Shown: positions 21,149 to 34,196 of the stretch, piece after piece
How the letters are laid out: every line of letters begins with the position of its first letter
Numbering within the stretch: the first letter of the stretch is position 1
NCBI GenBank assembly: GCA_010093685.1
Contig: MU006231.1
Location: 668,428 to 732,427, forward strand
Source of the DNA: Ophiobolus disseminans
Taxonomy: Eukaryota > Ascomycota > Dothideomycetes > Pleosporales > Phaeosphaeriaceae
Length of the DNA: 64,000 nucleotides
Direction: 5' to 3'
The notes under the pieces: model-generated
What the model was told of the DNA's origin: nothing
Database searches by the model: none
What the model saw: the letters and a program-made list of their open reading frames with translations, nothing else
Program-made: the position numbers and the translations under genes

Positions 21149-22983
21149 ATGACCATGGATGCTGATCGGAGACTCGCCAAAGCACTGGAGGCAGCAAGTG
21201 ATGCTCTTCAGCATTTGTCAATGTCGCCTGATCTCAATTGCCTGGACTGCACACACATCGACAGGCTGCTGGGAAGAGTAGTCGATCTTCCGACCGAGGG
21301 TAACCAGAGGAACAGCAGACGGAATCTTCTCGTCATAAGGCAATGGATGGTCACTGAAGGCCCCGGCGTGGTGCTCCTAGAAGTTCTTGGGCAACTTTAC
21401 TGGCGGCTAGGAGAACTCAACAGCAAACAGTTCGAGAAGTTCAAGGCCACACTTCAGCAACACAAATCCTATCTGTCACTTGTTCAGGATACCCGTACAG
21501 TAAATTTGGTCATCCAACGGATACGGCATATTCAAAAGTCAAAGGCAGATGCTTGCCAGGACTTTCTTTGTGAGCTTTCTGATACCAATGGAATGAAGGG
21601 TGAGTCCCCTCCCATGTCCTAATTACGATAATTATTGACAGCCGCCACAGTCGATTCTCCGATGGCCGAGATGGATTCTCTACCCGCAAGCTCCAGCAGT
21701 CCAACTTCTCCACGGTCCATGCACTCGATGGACAGCAACTCGTCACAAGAATCAGGCTTCGTTAGCCTGATAAAATACGTACCATCAAGCACAATATGGG
21801 GCGGTGATATGGAACAAACTCTTACCGATTTCTACATCAATGGCTTCTGCCCAGGTCGCACCGTCGCCACACATTCGAATACGTACCTATCATACTTGCA
21901 ACTAGCGAACATGTGCTCGAGCACACGATACGCACTCCTGAGCATATCTGCGTCGTACATCTGCGAGTATCTACCTTCTCAAAAGGACATGTATCACCAA
22001 GCCGAGCTATACTACTCCACACAAGCACTCCAGGCCCTTGCAGCTCAAATCAGTAGCGGTCAGCATTACGAGGGTGCAGTTGCGACCAGCATGCTCCTTA
22101 TGCACCACGCAATAATCAACGGCGAGGACTCGCCACTCTGTTGGTCGTGCCACGCCAACGTCTTCGAAATCATCCCTTCCGAATCTGTCGATCTCCACTC
22201 CGATGCCGCGCTCTTCATGCGCGCCCAGCTTGTTCTAGCTCGGACAGCCCAAGGTTCCTCACAACTTCAGACCACGCAGTTCCACTCGCTTGAGCAAAAC
22301 AACTGGCTCGATGACGTACCGCAATCAGATGCGCAGAAGGTATGTGCCATGCTTGGCTTATCACCTCAGCTGGTGTCTCTTATCTCATCGGTTACTTCCC
22401 TTGCTCAGGATATCGCCAGCCCCAACAAGCTCATGTGCGCCCAGCTCTTAGAGACACAGATACAGAACTTGAAGCAATGGACTGCAGAGACGCATACTGC
22501 AGAACAGGAAGTTCTTTTGACAACAGCTGAGGCCTTTCGGTTGGCGGCGCTGATATACCTTCGCTGTCGTATATACGGGTAAGCAAACTAACAATTATGA
22601 TTTGGAACATTCATTGACATCATTCTAGATATACCCGTTTCCATCCTTCCATCCTCGAGCTTTCCGATTCTCTCAACATCGTCATCCTATCACTTCCCGT
22701 CAAGGGCAGCTTATACACCGCTCTGTATCCTGTTTGGCCGCTTTTCATCGCCGCCGTGACGGTCAACTCGGACAAGCGCGATCGCCTCTACCAACGTGTC
22801 GTACCAATCCGCGAAGGCGACAAGAACACCCTCCCAGCAGTGCTGAAGCGCATCAGCGGAACGCGCATCTGGCTCGCGAATCAAGACGCAACATGCCAAA
22901 GACGGAGTGGCTGGTGGGATGAGATGCTAAGCCCTAGCAGCAGTACAATAGCCCTTGGACGTAACCTCTTGTGCCTGGGCTGA
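21149..22983 (+). CDS. Fungal-specific regulator-domain protein without a zinc cluster
   Basis: Exons 21149-21598, 21641-22578 and 22629-22983 give 580 aa. The introns are GTGAGT...TGACAG and GTAAGC...TTCTAG. The start at 21149 (MTMDADRRLAKALEAA) is the first ATG of the frame; a second ATG follows at 21155. The first 150 residues are helical and unlike a DNA-binding domain. From about residue 190 a region resembling the Fungal_trans_2 family begins (DFYINGFCPGRTVATHS, RYALLSISASYICEYLP, YHQAELYYSTQALQALA). The only paired cysteines are CLDC, and no Zn2Cys6 motif is visible here or in the 400 bp upstream. It may be a co-regulator, or a paralogue that lost its zinc cluster. It is on the same strand as the reductase and FAS alpha downstream, which makes a local regulatory role possible. 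Confidence 0.72.
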
Positions 22984-24047
22984 AGTTTTCGGCCCCTCCA
23001 TGCTCGCTGGCTTCGGAGTCATATTTTCTTGCCCATACTTTCGTCTTTCATTCTGCGACAGCGTTGCGTACTTCTGACACCCTCAGTTTTTTTTAACTCA
23101 TTATATATTAGCGTTTCACTTTAGGTGCTCCGTCGCATATGGGCGTCAGCGTACCTCGCATCTGGTATTTCGCGTCGTCAAGTGTGTTAAATGATAGATC
23201 ACGACATGACGTTTTATTTTTCTACGCCCGGCATGGGACGCTTCATCGCCACTGCAAGATGTAGTATTAGCACTCTGCATAGTGCGCGACTGTGTATATT
23301 AGTGTATCGCGACCCGTACTGATCTTTCGATCACGCAAGAATCAATACAGCAAAATCACGAAATAAAAAATCATTTGAATCCTTTTTCCGAGTCTTGCAC
23401 TCACAGTCCGCATGAAGGTACCGTTCCCTCTCATTACAACGCGATTCTTAACGATAGAATTTCATGCCTCGGATCACTAGTCAACACACAAGGCAAGCGA
23501 ACGCCGAGGTCTCTAAGTGTAAGTTTGTTGAGGAAGGCTCGTCAACCTACAGCCGGGGCAGCTAGCCCTCGCGGCGGACCCACTGCATTTTAGCTCAGGA
23601 CGAATTACGGCGGGCGCATTTCACGATGTGCAAGCTTTCTCCCACTCATTTCGCGACAATAAATCGATAGCCCCAGTTTCCTAACCCTCTGTTAGGTGCT
23701 CGCATTTCTTCCCAGAATTCGTCAAGACTCTCATCATTGCGTTCCTACGTTTGCATGCAGCATTTGGAAAGACGTCGATCTTTATGTGGTGCGGTCGAGG
23801 TTTCAGGGCCGGTACAACGCAAGCTGATTGCACTTACTAGATAATTTTCAACGCCCATTTGCAAGCACGGAGTTTTTGCAACCAAATCTATCCCGACCAA
23901 TGGCGTTCACTCCGCTCTGTAGCGGCTCTAGATTTTAGGACGAACATCGATATGACGTGAACATACATCCATCCTCCAACGCTCGTATATAACGAAGGAT
24001 GTCGTCCTTGAAGGGAAAGCTATCAAATCATCGGAAAGCACCGAACT
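22984..24047. other. Intergenic, about 1.06 kb
   Basis: I see no gene. The first part is AT-rich (long T and TATATAT runs near 23090-23110), fitting a 3' UTR. The rest probably carries the promoter of the MDR reductase. Confidence 0.4.
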
Positions 24048-25270
24048 ATGTCTTATCCCGAAACATACACGGCTTTCCGCCGCACCACAGGCGACCTTCC
24101 AAACACAATCCAGCAGACTCAAGAGACACTCCCAAAAGAGCTTGGCCCTAAAGATGTAGTCATCAAGATCCGCGCCGTGTCCCTCAACTATCGCGAGCAC
24201 GCCACACTAATCGGCACGTATCCTGTACAAACTGACGCAGGAGGTATACCTTGCTCGGACGCCGCAGCCGAGGTCGTTGCAACGGGGTCTGCTGTCAAGA
24301 TCTTCAAGGTTGGAGATCCTGTGTCGCCACACGTCGCCCAGGGGCCTTTCGAGGATACCGATGATGGGGTTGCTGTTGCGATTGGATTTAGTAAGGAGGG
24401 TGTGCTGCGGGAGTATGCTATCTACGAGGAGAAGCATCTAGTGCATCTGCCAAAGGACATGTCGTGGGAAGAGGTGAGCATGAAAATCGCATTCAATGTT
24501 CCGGTGGGAAAGAGTACTTACTGTAGAGAAGGGATCAATCCTCCCATGCGCTGGTGTCACAGCGTGGACTGCTTTGGACCGACTCACGCATGTTCCAAAG
24601 AATGCGAGTGCATTGATGCAAGGTAAGGAAGCATTTGGATATGTGGTGACATTATGTAATTAACGACATCGTCATAGGTACTGGAGGTGTTAGCATCATT
24701 GCTCTCATCCTATGCATATCTGCTGGCATTCAGCCCATCATCACATCTTCTTCCGACGAGAAACTCCAAGCGCTGCAGAAGCTACACCCCAAAGTGCGCG
24801 GTATCAACTACAAAACCACAACGGACATGGGCGCCGAAGTCAAGCACCTCACGAACGGCCGCGGAGTCAATTTTGTCATCAACAACACCGGACCGCAATC
24901 CATCATGGATGATGTAGGCTTTCTCTGCGAAAGAGGTGGCACCGTATCCCTCGTAGGCTTTCTGCATGGCTTCGACGCCGATTGGGAGCCGAGGAGACTC
25001 GTGGAGTTGATGAGCAAGTCGGCTAAGATCAAGTACGTCTCTCTAACCGTTTTGATACCGGAAGTGTTGAGCTGACTGAACCCTCCTAGGGGTATTGCCG
25101 TAGGCTCAAAGGCCGAGTTCGAAGAGATGAATCGCTATCTAGAAGAGAAGAAGGTCAAGCTTACGCCTGCGCTGGATCGCACGTTCGACTTCAAAGATAG
25201 CAAGGAGGCCTTTGAGTACCTTGCTTCAGGAAAGCATACTGGCAAGATTGTGATCAAAGTGGCAGCGTAG
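24048..25270 (+). CDS. Zinc-independent MDR-family oxidoreductase (quinone-oxidoreductase-like)
   Basis: Exons 24048-24473, 24529-24622, 24678-25032 and 25090-25270 give 351 aa, the usual size for this family. The first acceptor must be TGTAGAG, two bases past the obvious TAG, to keep frame (WEE|KGSILPCAGVTAWTAL). The GroES-like N-terminal half contains VSLNYREHATL and GIPCSDAAAEVVATG. The Rossmann cofactor motif is GTGGVS, at the third exon start, and the C-terminal half ends ASGKHTGKIVIKVAA. The catalytic-zinc cysteine/histidine set and the structural-zinc CxxCxxCx7C lobe of classical alcohol dehydrogenases are not seen, so NADPH-dependent enone or quinone reduction is likelier (inference). 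It lies about 890 bp upstream of FAS alpha on the same strand, so it could act on the same product. Confidence 0.85.
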
Positions 25271-26162
25271 ATCTTGAAAGTCGACATCCCCAGGGCCCGT
25301 CTGCGAAAACGTGTCTGTCCGTGATAGACCCCATCCCAATGGAATTGTCAGACTATCAGCTATATCAACCTTCATGCTACAACTGCAAGAAGGTCGGCCT
25401 TTTTGTAGTTCCACAGGAATGTTACTATTGCAGTTCGCATCAGTAGCCGCCTCAACATGAATTATTTCAGCCTTGATTTCCCCAGAACCTGGAGCACAGC
25501 CCTCAATGCGTTTACGCCCTCGCTTTCGAAGGACCCTAACAACCAAGGTTTGAGCGAAGCGCCGAACTGCAGGCCGACGCTACCACCTAACGGTGCGCCA
25601 CGTCCACCAACACAAACATGAGACCGCCAATTCTATTTCGGGCTCCGTGAACGGGTCCAGGAGCGGTGGCGCTGATGGCCTCGGGGATTAAAAGACGGCA
25701 CGTGGCGTGCCTGACGCTAGGCTGTTTGTGGGCAACGGTCCAAACGCCACAACCTTGGAAGTTGTCCAGGTAAACGGGGTGTACCGTCGTGGTAAGTGCT
25801 CGATTTGGTGGTACAAGAGACTTCGACTAATGTAGGCGTGTTCTGTCATGTCAACTTAACTAAACTTGTCACCTCAAATGTAGCTGACCTCCGGATCAAT
25901 TTCGGGCTACCAATATGCCGCTACGATCAAACAGCAATGAAATTATTGCGCGAGAGGAGAACGGTGCAAACGCTTTGAATGGGTTCTGTGGGAATTTAGT
26001 CGAGCAATGTGCGGTGAATGGTACTTCGACCACGGGTGTTGAGGCTCTCGCTACCAGTTCTGGAACCTCATCTTTTCGCCTATCGTCGTGAATCCTTCCC
26101 TCATTCATGCACAACACTATACAATTTATTTAGGTCAATTCTCCTCAGCGTATCGAACTAGA
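25271..26162. other. Intergenic upstream of FAS alpha
   Basis: No gene is supported. Short open frames on both strands have no family resemblance. The region should carry the FAS alpha promoter. Confidence 0.4.
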
Positions 26163-29100
26163 ATGGACTCCTCTGACAAGCGCTTCTCTCGACGACAAGA
26201 GCTGTGTCACACACTACTCATCGAGCTTCTGGCGTGAGAACTCTAAGATAAAAACGCTTCTACGACACTAACCGCTTTTAGCTATCAGTTCTGCTCTCCG
26301 GTGCGATGGACGGAAACACAAGATTTGATAATCTCCGAAGGAACGAGGCGGACGATAGAGGTTGGCCCGGCGGAGACATTGACGAACATGATGAAGCAAA
26401 CCCACGGTACCCTGTTTCGCGAGCACGACACAGCAAATGCGATCTCGCGTAATTTCCTGTCATTGAAGAAGAATGGCGACGAAATATATTATGTTGTGCA
26501 GGAGGAAGAAGCGGCGGTCAAGGACACAGTGGCCAGCCCCGCATCCATAAGCGAGGTACCTCAGCAAACTGACAGCCCTGCCGACACACCACCACCAACC
26601 ATCGCTACCGGATCCATCCAAGATATACCGATCCAGGTCGTGGACATTGTCCGCACTATTGTCTCCGTCGTACTCAAGAAGCCATCAAATGATGTCGCAT
26701 TTGATCAGTCCATTAAAGCCTTGGCGGGAGGTAAGCGCTGCCCATGCGACGCGACGTGTTAACCTCCTGATTGCTGACATTCACAGGGAGGTCCACGCTT
26801 CAGAATGAGATCATCGGGGACCTCGATGCTGAGTTTGGCTCAGTGCCAGACGGTGCAGAAGAACTGCCGCTGAGTAACCTCTGTTCTGCCCTTCAAATGA
26901 TTTTCTCGGGCGCATTGGGCAAACGCACAAAGGCGCTCGCCGACAAATTCTTCAATGCAAAAATGCCAGGAGGCTTCGGTCTTTCGAGGCTGCGGGAACT
27001 CCTTCTGAAGGACTACGGTTTGGGTCCGGGTAGACAGGACGCCATCCTCCTCACGGCTTTGCAAAACCCACCAGTAGCCCGTCTGGGGTCAGAGTCGGAG
27101 GCAAAGGCATTCTGGGCGGGCCTTGTTACAAGATATGCCTCATCTACCGGACTGGAGATCAACGAGGTTGTCAATGGACCTGGGGCCGTTGCTGTAGCGG
27201 TCGACTCAAAGACTTTGGATGCGCTGAACCAACGCACAACTGACTTTCACCGCGAGATCTATGATGCATATGCCCGCCATCTCAGCGAGAACAGCCGGGC
27301 TGCAGATTTGGAGGCTGCGCAGCTCAGAACCGAAATGCGCAATATGCAACACGAGCTTGATTTGTGGAGTGGCGAACATGGAAACGACTATGCCAACGGC
27401 ATCAAGCCTTCCTTCGACAAGCGCAAGGTGCGGCTATACGACTCTGCTTGGAACTGGGCAGTACAGGATCTGTTCAAGCTATACCACAGTGTCTTTTGCC
27501 AATCATTTCAGCTGCAGTCAGACGAAGTAGTAAGGCGCCGTCATCACATTGTCAATTGCTCTAGCGAGCGCTTGCTGTGTGTCATGAGGTATCTCTTGCA
27601 AGGTCTGGAGACAAATTCTACGTGTCCGACAAACGCGAAAGAGTGGCTCGAAGATCTATTCCAAGACTGCACAGCTGCCTTGAAACAGGCACCGACCTAC
27701 CGCGCCAACAGCCAGCTCATGGTACCTCGCACGACCATCGACTGCACCGGTTGCATACAATTTGCTGAAGTACCAGCCACTATCCCCGGTGTTGCTGATA
27801 ATTACAAAATGGCCAAGGAAGATGGAGCTACCACCCATCAAGTTGGATCGCTGCCTCCAACCCCAGCGATGACTCCAGTCTCCATGACATCAGCCACACC
27901 AAACGAAGCCGCCAGCACTCCAGAGTCTTTCATCTCTCGCAACATCTACTATCCCAAAATTCAGCAAAAGTTGAATGGGACCTGGGTCGCCTCGCACCAC
28001 CTTAGCAACCAGTGTGCGGATACTCTCGAACGGGCACTGTCGATTGGGCTAAGCTTCCAAGGCAAGAACGTGTTAGTCACAGGTGCTGGAGAGGGTTCGA
28101 TTGGCGCACACATCGTCCAAGGGCTGCTGTCCAGTGGTGCCAGAGTCATTGTCACCACCAGCTCATATACGAAGGCGACCAAATTCTATCAGAGAATGTA
28201 TACGAAGTTTGGCGCCAAGGGCTCCACTCTCATGGTACTGCCGTACAACGCAGGTAGTTCACAGGATGCGGAGACGCTTGTTCAGTATATCTACAACATT
28301 TCCAACGCCGATTGGGACTTGGACCACATCATCCCCTTCGCTGCAATCTCCGAGGCCGCAAGTGGCATAGAACTCGGACCAAAGTCAGAATTGGCACATC
28401 GTATGATGCTTACGAACGTTCTTCGTTTGCTCGGCGCAGTGAAGAGAGCCAAAGAAACGCGGCATATCGTCACACGCCCTGCGCAAGTCATCTTGCCTTT
28501 GTCACCCAATCACGGTATTCTTGGCGGTGATGGCCTCTACTCCGAGTCTAAACTTGGGCTCGAAGCTTTGCTCAATAAGTGGCATACCGAAGACTGGTCA
28601 AATTACCTATCTGTGTGCGGTGCCATCATAGGCTGGACGCGTGGCACTAGTCTCATGAATGACAACAATATAGTCGCAGAAGGTGTCGAGGCGTTAGGTC
28701 TGCGAACATTCTCCCAGGACGAGATGGCTATGAACGTTTTGGGTCTGATGCACTCCCCGGTCTTGGAGGCAAACCAGATGGAGCCGGTTTTAGCCGATCT
28801 CAGTGGTGGCATGACTGCGGTACCGAACCTCAAAACTGAGATTGTCGCTATTCGGGAACATCTTTCAGAGCCCAGCTCCATCCGCCGCTCTCTGATCATT
28901 GAGCGACAGGTTGAGCCCAAAACGTCACGTGCCGCCTCTCTTCACACTCCATTAGGTCCCCTTCAGCGACGTGCCAACACGACGACAAGTTTTCCAAAGC
29001 TCTCCACCTTCGAGTCCGATGTCGCGCACTTATCGTCATTGGAGGGGATGGTTGACCTCGAGAAAATTGTAGTTGTTGCTGGCTCCGGAGAAATCGGCCC

Positions 29101-31204
29101 ACACGGTAGCTCACGTACTCGGTGGCAAATGGAGTCTTCTGGTCACTTTACATTGGAGGGCTTCATCGAAATGGCCTGGATGATGGGTCTCATTGAATAT
29201 CAGAGTGGCGAGAGCGTACTTCATGATGGATGGGTTTCAAAGGAAAGCAAGAAAGCTATTGAGGACGACGAGATCAAGAAGAAGTACGAGGAACACATTC
29301 TGAAGCATAGCGGAATCCGCCTTCTGGATGCCCGCGCTCTAGATGGCCCAGATCCAGCGGCTAGACAAGTCCTTCACGAGGTCGACCTGCAACATGACTT
29401 CGCGCCATTCGAGGTATCTCGCGAGACTGCGGCTGATCTTCTGCGCGAACATGGACGTAAGGTCACTATCAAGCCCGGCGCCGATGAGGACACTTTTACA
29501 GCTTTACTGCATAAAGGAGCTCGGCTGATGGTACCGAAGTCGTTGCCTTTCGATCGCACAGTTGGTGGGCAGCTTCCCACTGGCTGGTCTGCGAAGGTGT
29601 ATGGCGTCTCTGACGAAATCATAAACCAGGTTGACCCTGCGACGCTGTATGCGTTGGTTTGTACTGCTGAAGCACTACTTTCAGCCGGCGTGACCGACCC
29701 TTACGAGTTCTACAAACACATCCATGTCTCGCAATTGGGGGTATGCGTTGGCTCTGGGTTTGGTGGTGCAGCATCGCTCCAGGGCATCTACAAGGAGCGG
29801 TTCCTGGATAAGGTGGTGCAGAACGACGTTCTCGCCGAGTCTTTCATCAATACAGGCAACGCGTGGATCAATATGCTTTTGCTCGGCTCATGCGGGCCGA
29901 ATATCACGCCAGTCGGCGCCTGCGCCACCGCTCTCGAGTCTCTCGACGTCGGTGTTGAGGCAATCTCCAGTGGGAAAGCGAAGGCGGTGTTGGTCGGTGG
30001 TTACGATCATCTTGCTAAAGATGTGTCCTACGAGTTTGCAAACATGAAAGCTACAATCAATAGTGACAACGAGCTCAAGAATGGACGGCAACCGCAGGAG
30101 ATGTCTCGTCCCGCTACAAGTACTCGCAGTGGGTTCGTCGAGTCGGAGGGCTGCGGAATACAGCTCCTGACTACTGCGAGCCTCGCACTTGAGATGGGCT
30201 TGCCCATTCATGGCATCGTTGCTCTGACACGGACGGCCTGCGATGGGGTGGGCCGATCGCTTCCAGCCCCTGGATGTGGCACCATCAACTTCAGTGGTAC
30301 TTCCAAAGCGAACTTCGACTCACCCTTACTCAATATGAGCTACCGCAAGCGCCAGATTGAGCGGTATATGTTGCAAATTAAAGAGAACGAAGAAGCTGAT
30401 ATCGCACGTCTCACAGAGGAAATAATTGCTTATAAAACGGGCCCGGCTAGCATGGACGTCGAAACCTATCGTCAACATCGCCTCAAAGCAATCCACTCCG
30501 AAGGCGCCAAGCAACGCTCCGACGTCCTCAACCGTTATGGTAACGATTTCTGGAAGCGTGAATCCACCATATCGCCCATGCAGGGTGCACTTGCCGTCTG
30601 GGGCTTGACCGCAGATGATATATCCGTCGTTTCATGCCACGGAACGTCCACTGTGAAGAACGAGCTCAATGAGTGCGCTGTCATCCAGGAGCAAATGGAC
30701 CAACTCAAGCGTAACAAAGGCAACCCTCTCCTTGCTGTCTTTCAGAAGCATCTTACCGGTCATCCCAAAGGTGCAGCAGCGGCATGGATGCTCAACGGCG
30801 CCCTCCAGATCATGGATAGCGGCTTGATACCCGGGAACCGAAACGCCGATAACATCGATTCCGCACTCGAGGAATTCGATCACATCGTCTTCCCCAACGA
30901 AACCATCCATTCGTCTCAAGACGTCAAGGCCGTCATTGTTAGCGCTTTTGGTTTCGGACAAAAAGGCGCACAGGCCATCGTGGTGCATCCCAAGTACTTG
31001 TTTGCCGCGGCGGGTAAGGAGGTATATGAGACGTACAAGGAGAAAGTTCGCAATAAGCAAATGAAAGCAGACCAGTATTTGGTGAAAGGCATGATTACGA
31101 ATACTGTTTTTAAGGCGAAGAATGAGCCACCGTACCCGAAAAACGTGGAGACGAACTGGTTGACGAATTTGGACGCGAGGTTGCCCATAGATATGAAACT
31201 TTGA
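26163..31204 (+). CDS. Fatty acid synthase alpha subunit lacking the PPT domain (starter-unit type)
   Basis: Exons 26163-26233, 26282-26730 and 26787-31204 give 1645 aa. The tiny first exon is needed to restore ELLAYQFCSPVRWTETQD, the conserved alpha N-terminus. Next come GPAETLTNMM (malonyl/palmitoyl-transferase part) and an acyl carrier domain whose attachment serine is S176 in AGGRSTLQNE, completed across intron 2. The ketoreductase region starts near residue 597 (VTGAGEGSIGA; YSESKLGLEAL). The ketosynthase has its cysteine in GACATALES (about 1218) and histidines in SCHGTSTVKNE and TGHPKGAAAA (about 1457 and 1498). The protein stops soon after the ketosynthase, at LPIDMKL, whereas housekeeping alpha subunits (about 1850-1890 aa) continue into a phosphopantetheinyl transferase domain. 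Shortened alpha subunits are known from pathways that prime polyketides with short fatty acids. All motifs look intact. No beta subunit lies in the window. Confidence 0.92.
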
Positions 31205-31461
31205 GTTGAGGTTGGCGTGTAACGTGTAGGTAATAACACATTTCTGTTCAAATGGTATGTATTTGATGACTTTCAGCAGCCTGTTTAGTTGGGATATCTC
31301 CATATAATTGCAAAAGATGCTAATCTTACAAATGACTAGTGAAGGGCGTCGTACAATAGCACGAGTACTCATGCATGCGCTGGGCAACCAGCAAAACGTC
31401 TTTGTAATCTCCGGCCGTGCTCAAACTCTGTAAAACAAACCCTTGCTACCGATCTAAATTT

Positions 31462-32584
31462 CTAAACCACACTACCGCGCTGCTCAACAGGACGATAACC
31501 AGTGTTGTTCAACTGAACTGACTGATCTGCATGCTCCATCAACTTGCCCGTACTCCTGACACCCTTGCCAGCCGGACCCCATAAGTCTCCAAAAATACGT
31601 CCGGGATGAAATAGAGTAATAGCAGTCACCGCGATGATAATCATGGGTCCCTCGAAGACCATGAACGTCGACTCGTGGTTGGCAAGCTCGCCGCTGAAAC
31701 CCTCCCAAAGCTCGGCAACACGGTACAAGCAGCGCACGAAGATGAGAATTGTAGCTACGAACAGACTCCACTGAAATAGGGTGAAGTTTCTGTTCGTGCG
31801 CAAGGATTCGTACATCATGGGCTGAGTGCGAGACACCGAGCCCGAGACTTTGGCGCGGCGTGTGCGGAATGCGACGTCCGCCCAGAGCGCGAGGAAAAGG
31901 GTCATGGTGATGACTTGCGACACCAGACCCGCGATCATGATATCGACACCGCGCCTTGAGCCCTTAGCGTCGCGGGCTGTAGCTGCCATGCCGCCGCCAA
32001 TGGCTTGCAGGATAAGCGACAGAACGTCGCAGCCGACAAAAACATATGTGTACATCTTGGGCTTGAGGCGGGAGCTTTCGGCACCGATAGCGACGATGAC
32101 GCGCCCGAGACACATGTAGATACCGGCGGTGAGAAGTGCGGGCGCGATTGTGAGGGGGATTAAATTAACTGCACATTGAGTTAATAGGTCTCGCATGTAT
32201 TTCGAACAAGAGTAACGTACCAAAGAAGTTGTTCATCAGAAACGGATTAAGATTCAGCATGACGCGTCCAATGTACCCAACAATCTCTCCCAGGACACCA
32301 GCGCACATTGTGCCCATGAACGACCATGTCTTGCTGCGAATGCCGAACCAGAGCTGTGCGCTCAAAAGAGCGAAGAAGCATAGCATGTAGATGACGTTGC
32401 CTGCGATGTTTGGTCGGTATTTCATGGTCTGCCATGTTTCAGGACATGTGCCAACTTTGCAGTACTTTCTTGACATGGCGATCTTGAGGGGGTCGGTGGT
32501 GGTGACGTCGATGTTGTCTGGATCGATTCCGTTGGCGTCAAGAGCTCTAGTTACGAGGTGAAAGATTGCGTCCATGGTGCTCAT
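31462..32584 (-). CDS. RTA1-like integral membrane protein
   Basis: Exons 32584-32221 and 32168-31462 give 356 aa. The intron (GTACGT...GTGCAG) falls inside a hydrophobic segment. About seven membrane segments are visible, for example NVIYMLCFFALLSAQLWFG, FVGCDVLSLILQAIGGGMA and FQWSLFVATILIFVRCLYRV. The signatures RVAELWEGFSGEL and HESTFMVFEG are typical of RTA1/RTM1 proteins, which confer resistance to toxic lipophilic compounds or move lipids in yeasts (family knowledge). A soluble N-terminus of about 55 residues precedes the first segment. It converges on FAS alpha with only 257 bp between the stops. A role in export or self-protection for a product of that gene is a guess from position. 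Confidence 0.88.
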
Positions 32585-34196
32585 CGTGTAAGGGGTGTGA
32601 AGCTAATGTGTTGTTTGCTCAGATGGTAATGTACTAAGTGGTGGAGTTGCGAATGACTAAAGTCGAACAGACTCGGACAAAAGATACTGAGCCAGAAATG
32701 AGAATGTTGATGGAGCGTAATGATGGCTTTCATTTTGTGGTGAACGAAAGATGTCTTATACAGAAATCCCAATACCAACGATGCCTGCGGGCCAGGCGGT
32801 GCTCGACGCTGATTGGTCCGCTCGTATGTGTTGCAAGGCAAGCAGTGCTGCGGATTTACCAGGAGAGGATGATCGTCGGCGAGCGTGCGGAGCCTTGCGA
32901 ACTACAGAAATACCAAGCTTCGAACTTATATTCCCGCGATTGGATTGTTCGTTCAATGCGACTGAACTGGTGCATCTGTAACCATCGTCGTGCGCATCGT
33001 GAACACGTCGCAGAGTCGATCGAGCGAACCATCGTGAACGCAGCAGAGGAGCTGTCCGTGTTCATTAACCACCTTGGCATAACTTAGCGACAGACCCGAA
33101 GCTCTTCGCTTCATGCAAAACTTTCCGTTCTCCGATCTACACCTATGCAATGGAGCTTTGCATCCTCGTGCACGTGACCACAAGCCTGGAACGTTCTTGC
33201 TACCCCACCCCAACCTCGCCAACAACAATGCAATTTCCACCCCTCGATGCCTCAATCTAATAATACAATCGTATGGCAGTACCGCTGCGCCTTAATGATG
33301 CGTGCTGTCGCTGACCCATCAGAATGTACGAGCGAGCCAATCACAATCGATCCGACCTGTTCTTGTGCATCAATACAGCGCCGCAATTGCAAAATCCATA
33401 TCGATGTTTTTTTTTATCAACCGTTTGACAGATAGCACTTTACAAATCTAAACTGGCAATTAGTGGCGCACAAATAAAATAGCAATTGTTGGTTTTCAAG
33501 ACAAAAGGCAGAGTCCATTCCGCGGACCTGGAGCAAGATTAGTCGAAGAAAACGGGACTTGGTTAAGTCATGTATCGAGAGTACCATCGCCCAAGATCAG
33601 ACCCTCTCCATCTTGCATAGCGCGTGCAGTTCTCGAAACACTCCTTATGACAAGCAATGACGTACTAAGCTTGCAAATGTGACTGCTATTCTTTCCTTTC
33701 ACTCCAAACCCTCCACTAGCAAGAGGCTGCCGCAATGCCTCGTGACACGCCCACCCTCTCCATTTATATGTACAGAAACGCTGAGACTATGGCTATACTC
33801 ACCTTAACCTCATCTTTATCACTTCAACCAGACATTTTTATGATCAAGCTCCACCACCGTCCCGAGCGAACAACTACTCTGTAACTTTTCGAGACTTCGT
33901 CGGTACGTTCTTGGCAGACCCACCCTCCCTGTTTCTAATCCAGACCCTCCTGCCATCACCTCAATCACCATAACGCACACTACCCTAGCCTCAACCACCA
34001 CCTTTCGTGACCTTGCCCCAGAAGCACCCACGTACTGGTCATTCATCAACAATCTTCTCTCCACCAGCTTTATACGAAGAACCCGTCTACTATTTGCCTT
34101 TCAACGTAGCTATTTCTTCTCACATCTGAACTATTACAGGCCCAAGCTGTCCACGCGATGCAAGAAGATGACACTAATTACGTGTAATCCACAACG
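32585..34196. other. Intergenic, about 1.6 kb
   Basis: No supported gene. A 149-codon open frame at 32638-33087 has no recognisable features. Pyrimidine-rich sequence at about 33690-34140 fits a long promoter and 5' leader for the next gene, whose start at 34197 follows CACAACG. Confidence 0.4.

Noticed and set aside
30632..31387. 251-codon open frame on the minus strand
   Set aside because: It is antisense to the conserved ketosynthase end of FAS alpha and has no family features.
32638..33087. 149-codon frame in an intergenic region
   Set aside because: No recognisable motif, no splice signals and unusual composition rich in Arg and Cys; probably chance.
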